The notes beneath the pieces were generated by a model that made no database searches, was not told the DNA's origin, and saw only the letters and a list, made by a program, of their open reading frames with translations. Shown here one piece after another: positions 56,946 to 64,000 of a stretch of DNA of 64,000 nucleotides. The stretch covers positions 35,846 through 99,845 of the forward strand of contig BRXU01000083.1 of NCBI GenBank assembly GCA_030267565.1, in the 5' to 3' direction. Position 1 is the stretch's first letter. The number at the start of each line of letters is the position of its first letter. Both the position numbers and the translations under genes were made by a program. This DNA is from Pleodorina starrii (taxonomy: Eukaryota; Chlorophyta; Chlorophyceae; Chlamydomonadales; Volvocaceae).

Positions 56946-59900
56946 TCAATCAAACCACATGTCGTCCTCGTCATAGACCGTGGGGGCCTCATTCGATTTG
57001 CGCCCACGGTAGGGCCCCTCGTGAGGTGCCGAAACCCCCCGATATTCTGCAGGCCTCACACCTCCGTGCCTGGCCTCTCCCTCACTGCTGTAATCCGACT
57101 CCTCTTCGCTGCCCATCCTTCCATTGGGCCCTGCCGTCAACCATTCAGACGCCTGGAACCGCCTGCTGCCCCCATCTTCAGAATCAAATGCCTGCCTCCC
57201 TTCCATGCTCCCTCCTTGGAACTGGGAATCCCCATCACCGCCCTCCGACTCTGACACGTCTTCCTCCCAGTCTGGGCCCCGGGCTACCTCAGCTTCGTCA
57301 TCCACAAAGGGGCACAACCGTCGGCGCTTCGCCCACTGGAAACCGGATCCATCTACACCCATCCCAGCCTGTCCGCCTGCTTCCGCCGCCAGCTGGTACC
57401 GCCTGCTGCCGGATGCAAACACTGGCGATTCCACCCAGGGTTTGGTGACCGCGGGGGTGCGAACAGTGCTGCGCCCGCCGGCGTTGGAAAAGCGCACAGG
57501 GGCGTCCACATTGGCGGGTGTCACGTTGGCGGGTGTCGTGATGCGTGGTGTGGCGGCGGCGATGGAATCAGCCCGGCTGAAGGTGGTGGGGAAGCCAGCG
57601 TAGGTGCCAGCTTTGGTGTCACCATCTCGGTGCCTACCAACCGCGACCCGGCCGTACTCCACACGTGGCGTCTCTAATGCCCCCATGCACCGCGCCGATG
57701 CAGGGAACCCACGCCGCCGGGCTGGCGGCACCTCCGACGGCGGCATCCAACCGTCCCGCCCATCGGCTCTTGCCCTCCAATTGCCCTCCCCCTGCCGCTG
57801 CATAGGTGGCCGCAGCGCGAATACACGGCCCCCTTCCTGCTCAACCGATCCCGCGGACGGACCTGCCTCTTCCGCCAGCACACGTGGCGTCTCTAAAGCC
57901 CCCATGCCCCGCGCCGATGCAGGGAACCCGTGCCGCCGGGCTGGCGGCACCTCCGACGGCGGCGTCCAACCGTCCCGCCCATCGGCTCTTGCCCTCCAAT
58001 TGCCCTCCCCCTGCCGCTGCATAGGTGGCCGCAGCGCGAATACACGGCCCCCTTCCTGCTCAACCGATCCCGCGGACGGACCTGCCTCTTCCGCCAGCAC
58101 ACGTGGCGTCTCTAAAGCCCCCAGGCCCCGCGCCGATGCAGGGAACCCGTGCCGCCGGGCTGGCGGCACCTCCGACGGCGGCGTCCAACCGTCCCGCCCA
58201 TCGGCTCTTGCCCTCCAATTGCCCTCCCCCTGCCGCTGCATAGGTGGCCGCAGCGCGAATACACGCCCCCCTTCCTGCTCAACCGATCCCGCGGACGGAC
58301 CTGCCTCTTCCGCCAGCACACGTGGCGTCTCTAAAGCCCCCATGCCCCGCGCCGATGCAGGGAACCCGTGCCGCCGGGCTGGCGGCACCTCCGACGGCGG
58401 CGTCCAACCGTCCCGCCCATCGGCTCTTGCCCTCCAATTGCCCTCCCCCTGCCGCTGCATAGGTGGCCGCAGCGCGAATACACGCCCCCCTTCCTGCTCA
58501 ACCGATCCCGCGGACGGACCTGCCTCTTCCGCCAGCATGTTATGTGCCGGGGGTTGAGGTGGCGGCGGCGGCGGCGGCGGCCGTGGCGGCGGCGGCTGTG
58601 GGTGCTCCTCATTTGCTGGCGGCGGAGGTGGTGGCGGCGGAGGTGGTGGCGGCGGTGATGACGGCGGCGGCGCCGCCACAGTAGCGGCTGCCTCCTCAGC
58701 GGCCGCCACCCCTGCCGTCGCCCCCTCCGTCACCACGTCCTCTGACGCCGGGGCCCCTACCTCCGCCGCGGCTGCAGCCGCCCTGGCTGCCGCAACGCGT
58801 GGTGCCGGCGGCTGTGAAGGCGCCTCGTCCTCTGACAGCTGCTCGGACTGATCACGCCGTGCTGCCATGTTCTGAGCAGTGACGGGCGGCTCTGACGGAG
58901 GTGTGTCCGTTTGCTGCTGCCGCTGCTGGCGCCTCCAGGATGCGAGCCGTGAAATGGCTGCCTGGCCCAGCATGGTCTCACGGTCCCGAATGTAGTGGGT
59001 CTCCCACGTGCGGATGGAGTTGCCCATGATTCGGGCATCACCGGCCAGGGGGCCCTGCATTGCCGCAACCTCGCGAACCACATCACCCCACGCCGATGTG
59101 CTGTGGATGTGGCGAAATACGCGAGCTGGAAAGGGCGTCCAGGGTGCCCTGTACAGCCTCTGAATGCGGGTCCACGAGTTGCCCACGGTGATAGAGTTCT
59201 CGTCGTACGGAAAGCCGTTTGGTGATACGAACAGCGTCGGAGGCTGCTCTTCAGCAGTTGAGTAGTTGAGCAAGACAGGCCGTGCGTGTTCCAAATAGTT
59301 CTTTGTTGCCGCCGCAAGGGAGCGGGGCAAGGTGAAGACCGTTGCCGTTGGTGTGTACCGCTCCGTCTTGTGGTGAAAAAGCTCTACCGTAATGCTTTGT
59401 ACAGCCCCGGCCTGCTGCGCCGATGAAGGTGTCGGCTGTCGGTGGGATGTAAGCCTCAGGCTGTTGCCACGGCAGCCAGTGCGCACACACTGCCGAGAAA
59501 GGCAGCAGGGCTCCCCGGGGACAGTAAGGGTGCGGATCACCCCAAGGCGAAGGGGCGGAATGTATAGGCCCGACAGGAAGGCCACAAGAAGGGCGTCGCC
59601 GGCAAGTCGTGCTGTATCATACCCCACAACGTCACCGATGCTCAGGTCCCGCTGTATCCTCTCCTCCGCACGCTGCAGCAGATCGGTTGAAAACGCGAGA
59701 AGTGTGCTCTTACTGGGTAGCTCTGCCGGCATATCCTCCTCGCCGTCCACTGGTACCATCGGCTCCAACGTCTCCCGACCTTGTGCTGTCACGCCTGCGG
59801 CTGCTGCCTCTGCTGCTGCAGCTGCTGCGTCTGGCGCCGCTCTTGCTGGCGGCTGCATTCTGGACGGTGGCCCCGTTGGCGCGGCGGTTCCAATTGGGGA

Positions 59901-62574
59901 GGCTGGTGCAGCCTGCGCCATGTCGTCGTCACTGTCCGGTGGCGGCGGGGGTGCTGCTCGTGGGGGCGGCGCCTTGAGTGTTGGATGCCGCCGTAGCTGC
60001 TTCTGGATTCGGAGAAGCCAGGCAATCATATCGTCGCAGTGCCTGACGTTCGCCTGTGAGCAGGCAAGAGCGAGTCGGGTATGAGATGCATCGAGAACAC
60101 CACACCGAGTTCGGGGTCCATCACAAGGCCTACCCAGGTCCCCCCCTTCCTAGCCCACCCTGGGTAACCTCCCCGCCCCGCCCCTCCCTTCACTTCCCTC
60201 CCCCCTCCCGCCCACAGCCCCATACCCCTCCCTGCTCCGCACCTCCCCTTCTTCCCTCCCCGGCATCTTCTTCCACCCCACCCCGCCCCTCCCTTCACTT
60301 CCCTTCCCCCTCCCGCCCAGCCCCAAATCCCCCCCGTCTCCGCGCCTCCCCCTCTTCCCTCCCCGGCATCTTCTTCCACCCCAACCCGCCCCTCCCTTCA
60401 CCTCCCTCCCCCCTCCCGCCCAGCCCCAAACCCCTCCCTGCTCCTCCCCTACCCCTCTTCCCTCCCCGGCATCTTCTTCCACCCCAACCCGCCCCTCCCT
60501 TCACCTCCCTCCCCCCTCCCGCACAGCCCCAAACCCTTCCCTGATCCTCCCCTCGCCCCCCTACCTGGGAAGCGTCGCTGTTGGCAGCAGAAGCGGAGTC
60601 CTGTAGGTACTTGACGACTTTAATTAGCCGGGTGACCTCGGCAAGCATGTGATTGGTATCACATCGGTGCCGCATCAGGCCAAGGTACCGTGCCACCAGG
60701 GCCTGAGGGATCATGGGCATGGACCAGGAATGATGAGGAAAACCCAATGACCAAGTAGTGCCCGAAAGCTCTGCAAGCCCCTCCCCCCCCCGCGCCCCCC
60801 GCCCTCCCCCCCCGCGCCCCCCGCCCTCCCCCCCGCGCCCCCCACCCTCCCCCCCCCGCCCCCCGCCCTCCCCCCCACGCCCCCCGCCCCCCCGCCCTCC
60901 CCCCCACGCCCCCCGCCCCTCCTCGCCTCATGCCTGAACAAATGCACGCCTATCCCGACCGCCACCCGCCCTGTGCCCCCTCCACCTTGACCCCCATGCC
61001 TGACCAAGCAAACACCCTGCCTCACCCCCCTCCAACCAACTTGCCTGGTTGCTGAATAGGTGGAAGGAGAGTAAGGGCATCTCGATCATCTCGATCAGAT
61101 ACGCCACGCCGATAAACTTCGACACGGTGTTCTCGATCCCTCGATAGGTCGAGTCCACCACCCCAGACGAACCGCTGGCCCCAAAGTTGAAGGGCTGCTG
61201 GCACCACACCTTGAAGCTGTCCAACTGTGCCTTGAACGGCATGCTGTTGGGCAACGGCTTCATGAGCGCGAGGATGCCGAACTTGGCCTTTGGGGACAGT
61301 ATGAACGCTGGCAAGGTCTGCTCGGGGAATGTGGTGGGGAACCCCTGCTGGGTTGGGTAGTACCAGCTAGAAGTCCCGGTCGGTGGTGATAGGAGGCCAG
61401 GTGAAGGGCGCGGGGAGGGACGTGGGTTGGGGGGGCGCACGGCCGGCTCCACTTGGCTACGTGGCTGCGGATCCTGTCGTACCGAAGGTGGCCTGGGAGG
61501 ATTCTGCCCAGGTGGCGGCAGTGGAGCATCCAGGCCAGCTGCTGGCTCGGCGACATTGTATGGCCGCCGCAGTGAACGAGGTGGTAAACGAGGTGGTGAT
61601 AGGCGGCCAGGTGAAGGACGCGGCGGGGAGGGAGGTGGGTTGGGGGGGCGCACGGCCGGCTCCATGTGGCTACGCGGCTGTGGATCCTGCCGTACCGAAG
61701 GTGGCCTGGGAGGATTCTGCCCAGGTGGCGGCAGTGGAGCATCCAGGCCAGGGGGCTCCGCCACAGTGTACGGCCGCCGCAGTGAACGAGGCAGCCTGGA
61801 CTCTGCTCTCGCAGCTGCCTCGAAGTGCTTGCCACTCATCTTATCCGGGGGGGCCAATAACGTTTTCTGTTGAAAACGTAGGCTCAAGATGCTCGTGGCA
61901 AGATCACTGAAGCTGCTGTGGTAGAGCCGCAAAGCACGGCAGACTGCCGTACAGCTGGCTAGCGTGGCGGATGACGCCTTCGTGTGAAGGGCGCCGAGGT
62001 CCTTGAGCTGACCCAGAAGGATGGGGTCAGAAACGACGAACTGCCGCAGGCGTGGCTGACGCTTGAGGCAGTCGTGCAGGGACCGACTGGAAATGGCGGT
62101 CTGCACTTCCTGCAGGCGTCTCACTATCTGAGGTAGGACCAGCGCGTTCCGGCTCTGTGGATCCGCGGCGTCCTTGACAAGAGTAAGGACTAATGCGCCG
62201 GAGGGGAAGGGGGCGGGCAGCAGTAACGTCTCGTTCCAGGCCTGCCAACGGGTAACCTGCAGGGTGGGAACAGACACACGGTTTGGGGCGCGGGCACGGG
62301 GTTCATAATAAGGAACGATAGACCGGACAGCTGCCAACCCCTCCCTCAAGGTACGTGAGAACGCAAGAAGGGCATCCGCCACGATTTGGCGAAACCGCGC
62401 ACGGTACCGTCTACCCACCTTCTGCTGGGTCGTTCGGCGTCGCAAGGGTTCCGGTCTTGTTGTTGGAGGCAGGCCCCGAAGGAGTGGAGCTCCCTTCTGA
62501 GACCGAGTGACGATTTTATCAATGCTCTGCAGTGCGCAGGCCAATGGATGACACGCGTGGTCAGGTCGGTCCAT
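56946..62574 (-). CDS. Gene 3: tyrosine recombinase-like protein with Pro-rich and 73-aa repeats
   Basis: Model: exon 1 62574-61045 (510 codons), GC-AG intron (AACCAG^GCAAGT...CCCTCAG^GCC), exon 2 60702-60565 (46 codons), intron, exon 3 60053-56946; about 1591 aa, phase 0 throughout. Exon 1 is basic at its start and has a duplicated Pro/Arg-rich segment. The exon 1/2 join gives a helical core-binding-type segment (LSFHLFSNQ-ALVARYLGLM...LIKVVKYLQ). Exon 3 has the catalytic-type domain: Arg in IPPLRLG (725), Lys in HHKTER (785), RVFRH (867-871), MGNS (Asn where His is usual) and Tyr in RTWETHY (910), with a Cys cluster CC-x4-C-x4-C after the first Arg. This fits DNA strand exchange by YR-family enzymes such as those of Crypton/DIRS-type elements. 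A poly-P linker, four 73-aa repeats and an acidic tail (DDMWFD) follow. The start is the weakest point: an in-frame stop lies two codons upstream, and a possible extra exon with donor CAAG^GTATGC sits near 62665-62692. Confidence 0.7.
57661..58536 (-). repeat. 219-bp in-frame coding repeat, 4 copies (gene 3, U3)
   Basis: Four 73-aa units; the U1 remnant has three. The junction-proximal units share GAATACACGCC versus GAATACACGGC variants in a pattern that suggests duplication of one internal unit. Confidence 0.95.
60172..60564 (+). repeat. 103-bp pyrimidine-rich minisatellite in gene 3 intron 2
   Basis: About 3.8 units, marked by CCCCGGCATCTTCTTCCACC at about 60259, 60362 and 60465. Purine-rich on the transcribed (minus) sense. 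Confidence 0.9.
60781..60925 (+). repeat. C-rich minisatellite in gene 3 intron 1
   Basis: Repeats of CCCTCCCCCCCCGCGCCCCC type with about 20-30-bp spacing. The sense strand is a long series of G runs able to form G-quadruplexes. Gly-rich frames here are artefacts. Confidence 0.9.
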
Positions 62575-64000
62575 TGGCTAGCGAACACTAACCCGAGTCA
62601 GCGCAGGAAATACTGGTAAATGACATGACTTGATGTTAAAAGGAAATATTGCATACCTTGTTTGCGGCGTGTCCTCGCATCCATGCAGCGAATACGCGGA
62701 CAGCAGGTCGCCTAGCGACGGAGAGGTCTAGGAATGATGACTGGTGACAGGAAATGACAGCCAGATGTATTTCGTTAAAAGCTGATACATGTATATTAAT
62801 TTATTTTTTAGTGAAAGTACAGGTGGACTAGTGCCTTATATAATTTGGTCGTAACCTTCTTGCTGGAACGCTTCGCGGGGTCGTCTGTCCGAAACGCTTC
62901 ACGGGGGACTGGAAGTCTGAGGCAGCTGAGACGCCGAAGCCCCAGCATGCGAAAGCCGACATGTGGCAAAGTTGATCGCGTGCTGCTGTGTTTACAAACA
63001 CCAAAACCGTTTGGCTGTTTCCTGGTCTATAGCGTAAGAATGTAAGCAGCTAAATTCATTACACTCTGATTTGGCCAGTAAGTAAAATTAGATAGACGTG
63101 TACAGTAAGAATGGATGCGTCTCACTTTTCGGGGTGTACGTCACTAGAAGCGGGTACACCCGGCGCAGCCATTTCACTACCTTCTATAATAGGAAACACT
63201 TCACGATTAACAACTAATAATTATACTACCATGGGAATGTATATGGCTTGCGGTTTGAGGAACGAGTGAGTCCCCGTTCAATTTAGCGCGGGCGCAGCGG
63301 GCCTTTATGAAAGCAATCTACCGGTAAGAAATGCATTCATTGTTCACAGCTGTTAGCACATGCAATCAAATTCTAATACCAATGCGCGGGTTTACACGCA
63401 GGTTGAATTTTGTCGGCATGGTCGCCGGCTTGTGAAACACCTTGCCCGAGGGCGCAGCTACCGCCGACAACGATCATTGTGATGTCGTCATACCTACAGC
63501 ATTTCGCGTGGAAGCTGGAGTTTAAGGTATGAGCGGGCAGGGCGCATCGGGCATGGGTGTTCAAAATGCAAAGGGCACAGGCAGCTAGCGAATGGCTTCC
63601 GCGTGTCTGATCCAGAATAAATTAGGAAAGGACTACAGACTGCATACCGGGTCGCGCGCGCTGGAAAGAGCCACTCAGCCCGCTGTACTCGGTCTCGTGG
63701 GCTGTCGCGCGCGCACGCCGGTGCCTTCGCGATGGTGGCAAAGGGCCATTAGTGAGCGCGACATCATTTCGCGGACTTGCATCGCATGGTTTCAGGGCGG
63801 GGCTCAGCATTCCGCGAGCGCCGAGAGCTGGCCGAAGGGCACGGGCCGGGCGGCATGCCAGGGTTCTGTGGTTCGCATAGGCCGGGAAGTCCAAGGGGCA
63901 CGGCCGCAGGGTGTTGGATCCGGGAATTCGGGGGGGGGCTGCCAGGGTTTCGGGCGCGGGAAGTCAGGGGGGCCGGTGGGGTTTTGGACCGCGGGGGCCT
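62575..64000. other. Right end: gene 3 upstream and unassigned sequence
   Basis: A less GC-rich stretch (62630-63400) holds the likely gene 3 promoter side. A TATA-like TTATATAATT lies at 62834-62843 and an open frame at 62845-63045 (66 aa) matches nothing I know. From about 63640 the sequence becomes GC-rich, with loose repeats (GCCAGGGTT, GGGAAGTC, GGGGCAC). I see no satellite or telomere sequence here, and unit U3 does not end within the window. Confidence 0.4.

Larger units (their letters stand above)
35883..64000. other. Subtelomeric unit U3 (longest, contains full cassette)
   Basis: Head, 244-bp repeats, the largest 188-bp array, genes 1 and 2, intact gene 3, then unique sequence to the window edge. 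It shows what lay beyond the U1 and U2 breakpoints. Its distal end is not in the window. Confidence 0.85.

Noticed and set aside
62845..63045. 66-aa open frame right of gene 3
   Set aside because: Short, single copy, no recognisable domain; not enough to call a gene.

Overview
The window looks like a subtelomere from a green alga of the Chlamydomonadales (Chlamydomonas/volvocine type). This is inferred from four things seen in the sequence. Interstitial telomere tracts are made of TTTTAGGG, the repeat of that clade. Minus-strand genes are intron-rich with short GT-AG introns and UGUAA-type poly(A) signals. Coding regions are GC-rich with poly-Q, poly-A and poly-P runs. (SP)n/(PPPPS)n hydroxyproline-rich fragments like those of pherophorins are present. 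I cannot name the species. Telomere orientation (G-strand on +) suggests left is centromere-proximal and right is distal.

Layout. (1) 1-8683: about 48 head-to-tail monomers of a 179-bp satellite, ending abruptly in a short telomere tract (8684-8700). (2) Unit U1, 8701-27937: non-coding head, proline-rich fragments with a 244-bp tandem repeat, a 188-bp satellite array, then a minus-strand gene cassette. It breaks off inside the third gene and is capped by telomere repeats (27938-27992). (3) Unit U2, 27993-35770: the same head and satellite array, broken inside the last codons of the first cassette gene and capped by about 14 telomere repeats (35771-35882). (4) Unit U3, 35883-64000: head, a longer 188-bp array, the complete cassette including the full third gene, then unique sequence. 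Each unit starts at the same base directly after a telomere tract and ends at a different breakpoint. This suggests repeated chromosome-end breakage, telomere healing and re-extension from one fixed junction.

The cassette has three minus-strand genes that I reconstructed by matching splice sites and reading phase. Gene 1 (477 aa in U1, 453 aa in U3) has two exons, a poly-Q/poly-P N-terminal half and an HNH_3-like nuclease domain. Gene 2 (463 aa, eight exons) has a class I SAM-methyltransferase domain resembling DOT1, followed by an Ala/Lys-rich linker and an HNH-like module; one intron carries a 1.1-1.2 kb GGC minisatellite. Gene 3 (about 1591 aa, three exons) is a tyrosine-recombinase-type protein with long Pro-rich and 73-aa-repeat extensions; it is complete only in U3. 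Two nuclease-like modules, a methyltransferase and a recombinase travel together in a telomere-abutting unit. That makes a telomere-associated selfish element, or a Y'-like recombining end, a reasonable but unproven idea.

Most other open frames, including those in the satellites and the GGC, CCG and CAC tracts, are repeat artefacts. No rRNA gene, canonical tRNA gene, CRISPR array or reverse transcriptase was recognised.
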